Below are positions 7,242-15,322 of a stretch of 16,424 nucleotides of DNA, in pieces; within the stretch, counting starts at the first letter, position 1; the number at the start of each line of letters is the position of its first letter. A model generated the notes under the pieces. That model had not been told where the DNA came from, made no database searches, and saw only the letters and a list, made by a program, of their open reading frames with translations. Source of the DNA: Peptococcaceae bacterium. GTDB taxonomy: Bacteria > Bacillota > Dehalobacteriia > UBA7702. Position numbers and translations under genes: made by a program. The stretch lies in NCBI GenBank assembly GCA_019415505.1, contig DXZC01000043.1, forward strand, positions 1 to 16,424. Reading direction: 5' to 3'.

Positions 7242-7809
7242 GAATGTTTCCTTTCTCTTGCAGAATTTCTATAGGTACTGAGCTTAATTTTTCTAACAAT
7301 TCTTCCTTTTTCTCCGGATAATTGGCTATGATCTCTCGGCGTATTGCTCCCAATAATTCTATAGTTTCCCGGCTGTAGCTTTGAGTAATCTTGAGCGCTT
7401 CCGTTTTGAGCCGTTTGGTTATAAAGGGTGTTTCTCCTTGGGTAGATATAGCCACGGTTATGCCGTTCTCCCGCACTACGCCGGGGAATATAACATCCCC
7501 TGTTTTCCCAGCTGAAGCGCAGTTACACAAAATACCTTTCTTTTTGGCTAGTTCGGTTATGTTTTTATTGAGGGTAGCGTCATCTGTGGCGGCAATAACT
7601 AAGTTATAATTCACCAACATCTGGTCACTAAATTCATCCTTTAGCCATTGGACCTTAATATCTTCCCAACCAGGGCAGCGTTGAGGCGCTAACAAATTGA
7701 TACTGGCGCCAGCGTCACTCAATTCCCGGGCTTTGCGCAAGGCAATTTTACCACCGCCAACAATGAGGACTGACCAATCCTGAACATCTAAAAAAAGAGG
7801 TATGTGCAT
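7210..7809 (-). CDS. sirC: precorrin-2 dehydrogenase (SirC / CysG N-terminal domain type)
   Basis: NAD-dependent oxidation of precorrin-2 to sirohydrochlorin, the intermediate shared by siroheme and anaerobic B12 synthesis. The 199-residue protein has the Rossmann loop VLIVGGGKIALRKA (GGGK at residues 18-21), LVIAATDD around 71-77, and NCASAGKTGDVIFPG, where D105 probably matches the catalytic aspartate of CysG/Met8p. The STQGETP segment follows. I choose the ATG at 7809, one base after the hemA stop: GGAAGGAG lies upstream and the family usually begins M-x-x-PLFLD. An ATG at 7830 would overlap hemA and has no ribosome binding site. The length matches dehydrogenase-only SirC and is shorter than the bifunctional Met8p, so a chelatase role is not assured. 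The 3' end overlaps hemC by 32 bases. Confidence 0.93.
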   Translation of the reverse strand: MHIPLFLDVQDWSVLIVGGGKIALRKARELSDAGASINLLAPQRCPGWEDIKVQWLKDEFSDQMLVNYNLVIAATDDATLNKNITELAKKKGILCNCASAGKTGDVIFPGVVRENGITVAISTQGETPFITKRLKTEALKITQSYSRETIELLGAIRREIIANYPEKKEELLEKLSSVPIEILQEKGNIHEITDWLQGE

Positions 7810-7810
7810 T

Positions 7811-9070
7811 TTATTTTTCGCTCCTTCCATTTAACTGAAAGAGCTCGCCCAGAACCTCGGAGTAATGGGCTCTTTTTTCTTTATCCTCAATAGATTTTAA
7901 GGCGACTATCGGGTTACGCACCGCTTTTTTCAAGGCTGACTGCATTGTTCGGCTGATAATGGTTTTTTCCCGTTCATTAACCTGTATGCGGTTGAAAAGA
8001 TAGGTGAGGTGGTTATTCAAGATATCATCCACCGACTGATTCAAAGACCCAATAATGGGATCTTGGGCGGACTTACGCACCCATTTAACATATGCTTCAG
8101 TGTATTGGTCAATAAGTGTCTGGGCCTTGTCCTTTAATGTTTCCCTGTTTTCCTTGTTCCGGGCTGACATTTCCTTCAAGGCGTCTATATTATAGAGGTG
8201 ATAATTATCTAAAGCGCCAATGGCCGTATCTATGTTCCGGGGAATAGCCATATCCAGAAGATACAAGGGCTTCGACCGCTTATTCATATCCTGAGCTTTT
8301 AAGATATAATGGGGGCAAGAGGTAGCCGTAATAACTACATCAGCGTCATCCATTACTGTGTGGCAGGTACCATAAGGCAGATAACTGGCGTTTTCAGTTT
8401 CTGATATGGTATTTTTTACGGCTTCAGCGCTGCGGTTACATACTACAATATTTTTAAAAGGCAATTCCTTGCCGTATTGATAGAATAGCCGGCCAATTTC
8501 ACCAAAGCCAATTATCAACAAGTTCTTATCTTGAAAAGTACCCATTTGCTCTTCCAGGTACTTTAAGCCTATGTAACCTGTGGAAATTGGTATTTCCGAT
8601 ATTTTCAAGGAACTCTTAATATCTTTAGCGCATTTAATGGCCTCTTGGAACAGGTGGTTAAAATATTTTCCGGTGTTTTTAAATTGGCGAGAAAACTCGT
8701 AAGCTTCCTTCATTTGGCGCAGTATCTCATCTTCACCCACAATGGCTGATTCAAGACCCGCGGTTACTTGAAAAATGTGCTCTACAGCTTCTTTATCATG
8801 AAAGCGGTAAATACACTGGCTATAATCCTTAATATCAAAATAGTCAATATAAGCGTCTAAAACTTGATTGCGTACAGCGTCATTCTTCCACTGGTCTAAA
8901 AAGTAGACCTCACTGCGGTTACAGGTAGAAAGAATAACAATCTCTTCAACGCCTAGATCAATCAACCTAGTGGAAAATTCCAGCTTTTGAGATTCGCTAA
9001 AAGCTACTTTTTCACGAATATCGGCGCTATATTGGTGGTCAATACCTAAAACCGATATATTCATATCCAT
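7811..9070 (-). CDS. hemA: glutamyl-tRNA reductase (HemA)
   Basis: NADPH-dependent reduction of glutamyl-tRNA(Glu) to glutamate-1-semialdehyde, the committed and usually rate-controlling step of the C5 route. The 419-residue protein has the catalytic cysteine in STCNRSEVY (C50), the GLESAIVGEDEILRQMKEA block (residues 105-123), the nucleotide-binding LLIIGFGEIG (184-193), and MAIPRNID, typical of the NADPH domain. A helical C-terminal dimerisation region follows. The ILRQMK part differs from the common ILGQVK by an arginine in place of glycine. The ATG at 9070 is two bases past the cbiA stop with AAGGAAGG 10 bases upstream. A second ATG at 9064 is less well placed. It opens the precursor block of the cluster. 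Confidence 0.96.
   Translation of the reverse strand: MDMNISVLGIDHQYSADIREKVAFSESQKLEFSTRLIDLGVEEIVILSTCNRSEVYFLDQWKNDAVRNQVLDAYIDYFDIKDYSQCIYRFHDKEAVEHIFQVTAGLESAIVGEDEILRQMKEAYEFSRQFKNTGKYFNHLFQEAIKCAKDIKSSLKISEIPISTGYIGLKYLEEQMGTFQDKNLLIIGFGEIGRLFYQYGKELPFKNIVVCNRSAEAVKNTISETENASYLPYGTCHTVMDDADVVITATSCPHYILKAQDMNKRSKPLYLLDMAIPRNIDTAIGALDNYHLYNIDALKEMSARNKENRETLKDKAQTLIDQYTEAYVKWVRKSAQDPIIGSLNQSVDDILNNHLTYLFNRIQVNEREKTIISRTMQSALKKAVRNPIVALKSIEDKEKRAHYSEVLGELFQLNGRSEK
7821..7828 (-). promoter_or_regulatory. ribosome binding site deciding the sirC start
   Basis: GGAAGGAG on the minus strand lies within the last codons of hemA, 11 bases before the ATG at 7809. It lies downstream of the alternative ATG at 7830, so it can only serve the 7809 start. 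The spacing is slightly long, which may lower the initiation rate or make it depend on ribosomes finishing hemA. Confidence 0.6.
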
Positions 9071-9072
9071 TA

Positions 9073-10455
9073 TTACTGTACCTTCCTTCGGTAATTATCT
9101 GCTGCTCTTAAAAAGTTAAGTCCCGCCTGGGGATTGGCGTAAAAGTTAAAATGCGGATAGCCCCCCAGAGTGTTCTGCTTTACATAACCCTCTTGCCAAT
9201 TCACAGTTTTGTCGCGCCGTTGTTTACTGACGTTGTAAACTGTAGCAAAGGGGGTCTCGTCTCTGCGCTTGGTATAATGAAACTCATGACCTTTTATAAT
9301 AATTTCCTCCTCTAATGACAGGGGAGTTCCCTTTTTTATATTGGCGGTCATATAGCCAAAATGCTGCAACCGGTCGGTCATAGTAAAATCAAAGGGGAAA
9401 AAGTCCACCAGTTTATGGGTTTCTCCTAGCATGGTCATGGTACGGCCCAAGTAAATGAACCCGCCGCATTCCGCATAACAGGGTAGACCACTCTCTAACG
9501 CTTCCCTTATATCCTGGAGAAAACTTTTGTTAGCTGCCAGTTCCTTTAAGTTAAGTTCAGGATATCCGCCGCCAAGATACAGACAATCAACCTCGGGCAA
9601 GCTCTTATCCTGTAGAGGACTAAAGGGGACAATTTCCGCGCCTAAATCCGCCAACAAATCCAGGCTATCCTGGTAATAGAAATTAAAGGCCTTATCCTTG
9701 GCTACACCCAGGCGCACCTTGTGGGTTAAAGGAGCCGGCAACGCCAATTCAGTGCTGACATCCGGTGAATAAGCGGTTACTGCCGCCAATTTTTCCAGGT
9801 CACAATGGTCTATGATAGCGTCGCTTAAAATATCAAGCTTATATTGTAAGTCAGCAATTTCCTCACTGCAATATAATCCAAGATGACGGTCATTCAGGGC
9901 AAAATCGCTATTATGCGGTAAATAACCTAACACCGGTATGTGGGAAACAGCTTCAATTATTTCTTTTAAGTGTGAAAAGGCACTGTCATTTTTTATATTA
10001 TTAAGTATAACCCCGGCAATTTTTAGATTGGGGGAAAAGTCCCGAAAGCCATTAATCAGGGCAGCAGCAGACAGGGACATACCGTTGGCATTCACAACTA
10101 AAATAACGGGAATCTTTAAAATTTCACTGATATGGGCGGAACTGCCCACCAGAGAAAAACCGGAGAGGCCGTCGTATAAGCCCATAACCCCTTCAACTAT
10201 GGCGATATCCGCGGTTTGGCTGTTTTTTTGAAAGAGGTAATTTATAGTATCTGGCTCCAGCATGAAGCTGTCCAAATTTCGGGAGCTGCGTCCAGTGGCT
10301 TCTGTATGGTACATGGGATCTATATAATCCGGCCCAACCTTAAAGGGCTGCACAATTAAACCCTTTTTGCGAAAAGCAGCCATCAAGGCCATAGCAATAG
10401 TTGTCTTACCGCTATTGCTTTGGGTAGCTCCTAAAACAAAGGCTGATTTTACCAC
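9073..10455 (-). CDS. cbiA: cobyrinate a,c-diamide synthase (CbiA)
   Basis: ATP- and glutamine-dependent amidation of the a and c carboxylates of cobyrinate. From the GTG at 10455 the protein has 460 residues. An N-terminal dethiobiotin-synthetase-like ATPase domain carries the P-loop GATQSNSGKTT at residues 9-19, KVGPDYIDP (39-47) and VEGVMGLYDG (87-96). A C-terminal class I glutaminase-like domain carries YLGGGYPEL (about 293-301) and the catalytic cysteine in CYAECGGFIYLG (C330). Size and motifs match CbiA rather than the related CbiP (cobyrate synthase), which lacks the GLYDG block. The start follows from a strong ribosome binding site. The longer TTG-initiated frame from 10473 would place that site inside the gene. 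Spacing is one base from cbiJ and two bases to hemA. Confidence 0.95.
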   Translation of the reverse strand: MVKSAFVLGATQSNSGKTTIAMALMAAFRKKGLIVQPFKVGPDYIDPMYHTEATGRSSRNLDSFMLEPDTINYLFQKNSQTADIAIVEGVMGLYDGLSGFSLVGSSAHISEILKIPVILVVNANGMSLSAAALINGFRDFSPNLKIAGVILNNIKNDSAFSHLKEIIEAVSHIPVLGYLPHNSDFALNDRHLGLYCSEEIADLQYKLDILSDAIIDHCDLEKLAAVTAYSPDVSTELALPAPLTHKVRLGVAKDKAFNFYYQDSLDLLADLGAEIVPFSPLQDKSLPEVDCLYLGGGYPELNLKELAANKSFLQDIREALESGLPCYAECGGFIYLGRTMTMLGETHKLVDFFPFDFTMTDRLQHFGYMTANIKKGTPLSLEEEIIIKGHEFHYTKRRDETPFATVYNVSKQRRDKTVNWQEGYVKQNTLGGYPHFNFYANPQAGLNFLRAADNYRRKVQ

Positions 10456-10456
10456 G

Positions 10457-11212
10457 TTAACCCCTCCCTTCAATATAATTGATAATTTCCGCTATAGAAT
10501 CATACACCTTTTTGTCACTTGCCGGTTTCTTTATTATCAGTAAGGGTATATCCAGAGCCGCCGCTGCCGCGGCCTTTTCTAAAAGGCCGCCTTTTATGCC
10601 GCTATCCTTGGTGACGATAGCTTGCGCCTTAACTTCTTGGGCTAAGGCAATGTTCAGGGCCTGGGAGGCCACGCCTTTCATCGCAAAGATGTGGCTTGGC
10701 TTAATAGACATATCCTCCAGTTGCCTCAGGATTTTACTGTCTGCCAAAACCCGTACATAGCAGCGGCTATAAAAGTCAGGCAGCTCGGTAAAATAGTGTA
10801 GGTTACGGCTGCCTATAGTCAAAAGAATATTGCCCTCGATTTTTTTCAACCCTTGAACAGCCAGGGGAAAGTCGTTAAAATATGTTATTTTCCCAGGCAA
10901 AGCAACTTCTGGCCTGTCAAAACGTAAATAGGGTAGGTTTTCGGCTTCAGCGGCCAATTTGACATTAAGGGTAGCTTCCGTGGCAAAGGGGTGGCTCATA
11001 TCCACAATGTAATCCGGCGCGAACTGGCACATAAGGTTTACAAAGCCCTCTTTATCCAGGGCTCCCACCTCTATGGTAAGATTTGGGTTCTTTTTAATAG
11101 CGTCAGCCCCTAATTGAGAAACTGTAGTGGCGGTAATTTGCCAAGTTTGGGGAGCATTAGCAATAAAATCCGCAGCGTCAGAGGTACCGGCCACCAACAA
11201 AACTTTGGTCAT
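10457..11212 (-). CDS. cbiJ: cobalt-precorrin-6A reductase (CbiJ/CobK)
   Basis: NAD(P)H-dependent reduction of the corrin macrocycle, cobalt-precorrin-6A to 6B, after the ring contraction and C1 methylation steps. The 251-residue protein shows the family pattern: VAGTSDA at residues 7-13, DMSHPFATEA at 71-80, RFDRPE at 97-102, LTIGSRNL at 131-138, AMKGVASQ (177-184) and TKDSGIKGGLLEK (201-213) before a short alanine run. The length is typical. The start overlaps the cbiH stop as ATGA. The upstream region is an A-rich run with only a weak AAGGT, so translation probably relies on ribosomes ending cbiH. It sits one base before cbiA. The enzyme is CbiJ by context and CobK by family name. Confidence 0.94.
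   Translation of the reverse strand: MTKVLLVAGTSDAADFIANAPQTWQITATTVSQLGADAIKKNPNLTIEVGALDKEGFVNLMCQFAPDYIVDMSHPFATEATLNVKLAAEAENLPYLRFDRPEVALPGKITYFNDFPLAVQGLKKIEGNILLTIGSRNLHYFTELPDFYSRCYVRVLADSKILRQLEDMSIKPSHIFAMKGVASQALNIALAQEVKAQAIVTKDSGIKGGLLEKAAAAAALDIPLLIIKKPASDKKVYDSIAEIINYIEGRG
10461..10470 (-). promoter_or_regulatory. ribosome binding site deciding the cbiA start
   Basis: AAGGGAGGGG lies in the last codons of cbiJ, 5 bases before the GTG at 10455. The only longer alternative is a TTG at 10473, upstream of this site and without a ribosome binding site of its own, so GTG initiation is favoured. Confidence 0.7.
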
Positions 11213-11952
11213 TTTTTCTTACCTTTTTTTTCTAAATAACCCCGTGGCGTAACCATTTTACCATCTCTAATGAAGGTCTCTCTATTGCCAATATAGACGG
11301 TGGTAAACATATCGATTAATTCAATATTCATATCCTTTAGAGTAGTTAAAATAACTTCTTCGCCTTCTCGGCCTATATTCTTAACTATACCCACAGGAGT
11401 GGTTTCGCTTTTATGTTGTAAAAATATTTGGCGGGCCTCTTCAATGAGGGTAGGACGGCCTTTGCTTCTAGGATTATATAAGACGATAATAAAGTCGGCG
11501 GCAGAGGCAAATTTCAACCTGTTTTTAATGGTATCCCAGGGTGTGAGCCTGTCGCTAAGGCTAATAACGGCAAAATCATGCATTAGAGGAGCGCCTAAGA
11601 GGGAAGCGCCAGAAGCGGCCGCGGTTATGCCGGGCACGCTTTCTACCTCAATATCCATGCCTTGAGCAAGCTCCAGAACCAAGCCAGCCATGCCATAAAT
11701 GCCAGGGTCGCCGCTGCTGATCATGGCCACGGTTTTACCCTTTTGGGCTTCGGCCAAAGCCATTTCACAACGCTTTACCTCCGCTGTCATACCAGTCACC
11801 AGGTATTCCTTATCGGGGAAATAAGGCTTCACTAAATCAATATAAGTGCTGTAACCTGCAATTAAATCTACTTCCTTGAGAATATTGTGGGCTTTTACTG
11901 TCATCTGATCTGGGGCGCCGGGGCCAATGCCCACTACATAAAATTTCTGCAT
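11209..11952 (-). CDS. cbiH: cobalt-precorrin-3 C17-methyltransferase (CbiH)
   Basis: SAM-dependent C-17 methylation coupled to ring contraction and delta-lactone formation, giving cobalt-precorrin-4. The 247-residue protein has GIGPGAPDQMT at residues 8-18, AGYSTYIDLV (32-41), SSGDPGIYGMAG (79-90), VPGITAAASGASLLGAPLMH (106-125), LSDRLTPW (132-139) and YNPRSKGR (159-166). The SLSDRLTPW and YNPRSKGR segments are specific to CbiH/CobJ among tetrapyrrole methylases. Start ATG at 11952 with AAGGAG 7 bases upstream and 14 bases after cbiG. The protein ends in a short lysine-rich tail (EKKGKKK) encoded by runs of A that lead into the cbiJ start. It is a stand-alone enzyme, not fused to CbiG or to an iron-sulfur domain as in some bacteria. 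Confidence 0.95.
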   Translation of the reverse strand: MQKFYVVGIGPGAPDQMTVKAHNILKEVDLIAGYSTYIDLVKPYFPDKEYLVTGMTAEVKRCEMALAEAQKGKTVAMISSGDPGIYGMAGLVLELAQGMDIEVESVPGITAAASGASLLGAPLMHDFAVISLSDRLTPWDTIKNRLKFASAADFIIVLYNPRSKGRPTLIEEARQIFLQHKSETTPVGIVKNIGREGEEVILTTLKDMNIELIDMFTTVYIGNRETFIRDGKMVTPRGYLEKKGKKK

Positions 11953-11966
11953 TATTTTCTCCTTGC

Positions 11967-12995
11967 TTATAATTCTATAATTGTTTTATCTTCTGCCAAA
12001 CTGAAGGTAATGCCATTAACTATGGTTTTTTCCACCACTGTCTTGCCAGCATTTGTTGCAGCCAAAGCCGCTGCCTGGGCCACTGAGCCTGTGCCGGTTG
12101 TTTGAGCGACAAAATCCGAGGCCGTGGTAGGGGAAGTATACTTATGCAATACTGGTGCCGGGTAAGTTAGCAACGGTAAAGCTAATTTTTTACTTAAAGC
12201 TAACAAGCCTTCCTCATCAGCCTTGAGGTCAATAGAAGCTAACGCCCGGACTGAGGATAGGCAGAAACCCTGTTGTTGCATAAAGCTCATTAAGGCGTTT
12301 TCCAGGTCAGATAGGGCTGTACCGCGCCGGCAGCCAATACCTAAAACTAAATTCCTCGGACGTAAAAACAAAGTATGAGCCGCCTCAATATCCTCGCTTT
12401 TATTACTTATTACCACTACGCAATTTTGGGGCGCAAAATTAAAATTTGTAATATAGTATGGGGTTGGCGTGGCGGTAGGGTAGGGAGTATATAAGGCTAC
12501 CTTTTCTTTATTAACTAGGGCGGAGCTTATATACTTTACTTCGCTGGGGTTTTCCAGATACAGGTTATTGTTTTTGGCTACCATATCAAAGGCAATTTTT
12601 TGGTTTACATCGGTGGCCGTGGTTATAACCGGGGTTGCCAGCAATTTTTTACTAAGCTCTCGGGCTAAATCATTGGCCCCGCCCACATGGCCGCTTAAAA
12701 GCGCAATAGCAAATTGTCCTTTTTCGTCCATCACCACCAAAGCTGGGTCCTGATACTTACTCTCTACATAGGGAGCGAAGGTACGAAAAGCAATGCCGGT
12801 AGCCATTATTAAAATGAAAGCCTGGTAATCAGCATAAATATCGGCAATAAGGTCCTTCAATTTACCGGAAAATATCTTAACCTGACATTCGTCAGATGGC
12901 GGATATTTAAGGTAAACATCGCAGGTCAAGACATTCTGAATTTTTAACGCCAGTTGTGAGCCATTTTGCGTTAAAGCTATTACCGCGATCTTCAT
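11967..12995 (-). CDS. cbiG: cobalt-precorrin-5A hydrolase (CbiG)
   Basis: Opens the delta-lactone of cobalt-precorrin-5A and releases the C-20 carbon as acetaldehyde, a step special to the anaerobic pathway. The 342-residue protein has an N-terminal domain with MATGIAFRTFAP (residues 64-75) and ALLSGHVGGANDLAREL (98-114), a less conserved middle segment containing a proline/threonine-rich stretch (YPTATPTPYY, 172-181), and the C-terminal CbiG/CobE-like domain with LVLGIGCRRGT (216-226) and GTGSVAQAAAL (301-311). The two domains together give normal length. The start at 12995 shares ATGA with the cbiET stop, and CGGAG lies 8 bases upstream. Its presence, together with CbiD, is the best sign that the cluster makes B12 without oxygen. 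Confidence 0.95.
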   Translation of the reverse strand: MKIAVIALTQNGSQLALKIQNVLTCDVYLKYPPSDECQVKIFSGKLKDLIADIYADYQAFILIMATGIAFRTFAPYVESKYQDPALVVMDEKGQFAIALLSGHVGGANDLARELSKKLLATPVITTATDVNQKIAFDMVAKNNNLYLENPSEVKYISSALVNKEKVALYTPYPTATPTPYYITNFNFAPQNCVVVISNKSEDIEAAHTLFLRPRNLVLGIGCRRGTALSDLENALMSFMQQQGFCLSSVRALASIDLKADEEGLLALSKKLALPLLTYPAPVLHKYTSPTTASDFVAQTTGTGSVAQAAALAATNAGKTVVEKTIVNGITFSLAEDKTIIEL

Positions 12996-14209
12996 AGTTT
13001 TTCTCCGCTAATAATGGTTATGGGGTTCAGGGCGGTGAGCAAATGCTTAGACCCAGCTTTTTTACTGCGGGCCACCGCAGCCTGGACTATTTCAATATTA
13101 CTAAATTCATATGCCGCCATTGCCTCTAGAGCTTCGGCCACAGATTCTACTGTTATGGCGGAAACCACTAAACGCAAATTATTTTGCCGCAAGCTGCCAA
13201 TTATCTTTTGCATATTGCCGCCGCTGCCGCCGATGAAAACCCGGTCGAATATTTCTGTCGGGGGCATATCTTCCGGGGCCACGCCTTCTATAAGGTTAAT
13301 ATTATCCAAGCCAAAGCGGGCAATATTGCTCTTACACAGTTCAACTGCTGTTTTATTCTTTTCCAGACTACAAACTTGTCCTTCTTCAGCCGCTAAAGCC
13401 ATTTCTATAGTGCAAGAACCGGTTCCAGCCCCAATTTCCAAAATTTGGGAATTTTTCCGCAAGCGCAGTTTACTAAGAATTAAAGCTCTTATTTCACTTT
13501 TGGTCATTGGTACCTCAGCGCGACAAAACAAATCATCGGGCATACCGGGTGTAATATAGGTCCAGGGACGGTTCATGACGTCGGGATTCCGGACAATCAT
13601 CAAATTTAAATCATCGAACTTACCCGCCGCAATCTCCTGGGGAGTGCCCTTGACGATGCGTTCATCAGGATAGGAAAGATTTTCGCCAACTGTAATTTCT
13701 AAAGCGGCGTAAGATAAATTTTGTAACTTTTGCCCAATCGTAGCAGGGGTATTGCCATTGCCGGTAAATATGGCCGTTACAGCGTTGGCTGCCACAGTAT
13801 TACAGAGGTTTATACTATCATTACCATGTAAGGTAATTATTTTCATCTCATTCCAGGACAGGTTTTCCCGGGCCATAAGATATTGCAGGGAGCTAATACC
13901 GGGTAATACTTTAAATGGTACAGTGGGTAACTTTTTTTGTAGATAGGCTCTAATGCTAAAAAGCCCAGTATCACCTGAGGCTAAGACCGCTATGGACTCC
14001 TTTTGCCAATTATTTTCTATATAGTCGAGTATAGTTTGTAAGCTTTTATCAATCGCTAAACTCTTTTTGTGTAAATGGGCATATTCCGCTAAATTGCGCT
14101 TGCCGCCAATGAGAACATCAGCGTCTTTTATAACCTTGGCGGCAAGGGGATAGAGAAAACCTTGATCCCCTGGGCCTATCCCTATTATATAGGACTGCTT
14201 ATCTGCCAT
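12992..14209 (-). CDS. cbiET: fused cobalt-precorrin-7 C5-methyltransferase and cobalt-precorrin-6B C15-methyltransferase/decarboxylase (CbiET)
   Basis: A 405-residue fusion. Residues 1 to about 205 are CbiE, a tetrapyrrole methylase acting at C-5: GIGPGDQGFLYP (10-21), ASGDTGLF (77-84), VLPGISSLQY (101-110), and LHGN (127-130). Residues from about 217 are CbiT, a class I SAM methyltransferase that methylates C-15 and decarboxylates the C-12 acetate: GMPDDLFCR (222-230), PMTKSEIRA (234-242), the SAM loop ILEIGAGTGSCTIE (256-269) and FIGGSGG (325-331). In the aerobic pathway the same fusion is called CobL. The start at 14209 overlaps the cbiD end by 11 bases, with AAGGAG 10 bases upstream, and the stop overlaps cbiG by 4. 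Both halves look complete. Confidence 0.96.
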   Translation of the reverse strand: MADKQSYIIGIGPGDQGFLYPLAAKVIKDADVLIGGKRNLAEYAHLHKKSLAIDKSLQTILDYIENNWQKESIAVLASGDTGLFSIRAYLQKKLPTVPFKVLPGISSLQYLMARENLSWNEMKIITLHGNDSINLCNTVAANAVTAIFTGNGNTPATIGQKLQNLSYAALEITVGENLSYPDERIVKGTPQEIAAGKFDDLNLMIVRNPDVMNRPWTYITPGMPDDLFCRAEVPMTKSEIRALILSKLRLRKNSQILEIGAGTGSCTIEMALAAEEGQVCSLEKNKTAVELCKSNIARFGLDNINLIEGVAPEDMPPTEIFDRVFIGGSGGNMQKIIGSLRQNNLRLVVSAITVESVAEALEAMAAYEFSNIEIVQAAVARSKKAGSKHLLTALNPITIISGEKL

Positions 14210-15320
14210 TACCGTTTATCTCCTTTAAAAATCTTTGGGCTTGCTCATCCATATACAGCACCACATTACCTTCACCAAACATAATAGCGCCTATTTCAAT
14301 CTCCTCATAGACATAGGACTTGCAGCGGTTAGACACGTTTTCCACTATACGTTGGTAAATGCTTTGCAGGTTCTTGGACTCTACTATTTCCAAGGCCGCT
14401 GAAGTTGTTTTACACTGGTAAATCTCCTGCATCGTAGCCTGGTCAGCGCCAGCCAGACCAGCGTAAGCCGTAATTATTTCCATGCGGCAATCGGCGTTTC
14501 TGCTGTGGGTATTGAAGATGCCGCCAGCAACCTTTACCAATTTACCTATATGACCGGAAAGTAGAATACGTTTGACGCCAATATCCAAGGCTTTATCCAG
14601 CATGAAGCCGATATAGTTACTTATTTTTATCACTTTATCTTCAGCAATGTTCTGGCTTCTGAGAAAATCCAGGCCATAATTACCAAAGGCGAAAATAACA
14701 TCGTCATAGCCCTTTTCGTGGAGTATGTTAAGCTCCAAGGCCAAGCTTTCCTTGAGGGCGTCTTCAGACATGGGGTTTACTATGCCGGTGCTACCCAAAA
14801 TTGAAATCCCGTTGACAATACCTAATTTAGGATTAAAGGTTTTAGCCGCAATTTCTTCCCCCCGGGGCACGGAAATTACCACCTCTGCACCTTTACCCTT
14901 AGGTAAAATAGCAGAAAGATTGGCTTTAAGCATTCCTAAAGGCACTGGATTTATAGCCGCTTCACCCACTGGAACCTTCAGGCCCTTTTGGGTAACTCGG
15001 CCAACGCCCTTGCCGCCCGCCACAATAATTTGTGGGTTATCCGTTAACCTGACAGTAACCACAATTTTCAGACCATCGGTAATATCGGGATCGTCACCGC
15101 CGTCCTTAATTACAGTGCAGCAGCAAGTATCACCCTCAACCTTTGAGCTGTGTAGAGGCAATACAGCAGTTGAGCCGTCCGGTAAAGTAACCTTTATTTC
15201 TGCCGGCGGTTCTTGGCCCAGAAGTATGGCTGTAGCCGCTGCCGCCGCCGCTGTGGCAGTAGTGCCGGTGGTATAGCCCTTGCGCAGCTTTTTTTTACCA
15301 AAGCGTATGTAATCCGCCAT
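14199..15320 (-). CDS. cbiD: cobalt-precorrin-5B C1-methyltransferase (CbiD)
   Basis: SAM-dependent C-1 methylation of cobalt-precorrin-5B in the anaerobic pathway. It is unrelated in sequence to the aerobic enzyme CobF. The 373-residue protein has the signature LRKGYTTGTTATAAAAAA near residues 12-29, IKDGGDDPDITDG (71-83), GGKGVGRVTQKGL (102-114), PVGEAAINPVP (117-127), GSTGIVNPMSEDA and SGHIGKLVKVAGG. Many bacterial CbiD proteins have a cysteine after TTGT or TTGA where this one has threonine (T21). Length is normal. The ATG at 15320 is two bases after the cbiC stop, with GGAGG inside the end of cbiC at a rather long spacing of about 13 bases. Confidence 0.96.
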   Translation of the reverse strand: MADYIRFGKKKLRKGYTTGTTATAAAAAATAILLGQEPPAEIKVTLPDGSTAVLPLHSSKVEGDTCCCTVIKDGGDDPDITDGLKIVVTVRLTDNPQIIVAGGKGVGRVTQKGLKVPVGEAAINPVPLGMLKANLSAILPKGKGAEVVISVPRGEEIAAKTFNPKLGIVNGISILGSTGIVNPMSEDALKESLALELNILHEKGYDDVIFAFGNYGLDFLRSQNIAEDKVIKISNYIGFMLDKALDIGVKRILLSGHIGKLVKVAGGIFNTHSRNADCRMEIITAYAGLAGADQATMQEIYQCKTTSAALEIVESKNLQSIYQRIVENVSNRCKSYVYEEIEIGAIMFGEGNVVLYMDEQAQRFLKEINGNGR

Positions 15321-15322
15321 AA

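Noticed and set aside
7810..7830. longer sirC start at the ATG at 7830
   Set aside because: No ribosome binding site precedes it, and the extra seven residues (MEGAKNK) arise from the hemA end and its embedded ribosome binding site.
10456..10473. longer cbiA start at the TTG at 10473
   Set aside because: The strong AAGGGAGGGG site sits downstream of that TTG and 5 bases before a GTG, and the family N terminus fits the GTG start.
13014..13559. 181-codon plus-strand open frame opposite cbiET
   Set aside because: Antisense shadow of the well-supported CbiT domain, with no domain of its own.
14725..15276. 183-codon plus-strand open frame opposite cbiD
   Set aside because: Antisense shadow of a clear, full-length cbiD. 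The translation is low in complexity (Ala/Val/Pro runs mirroring cbiD codons).
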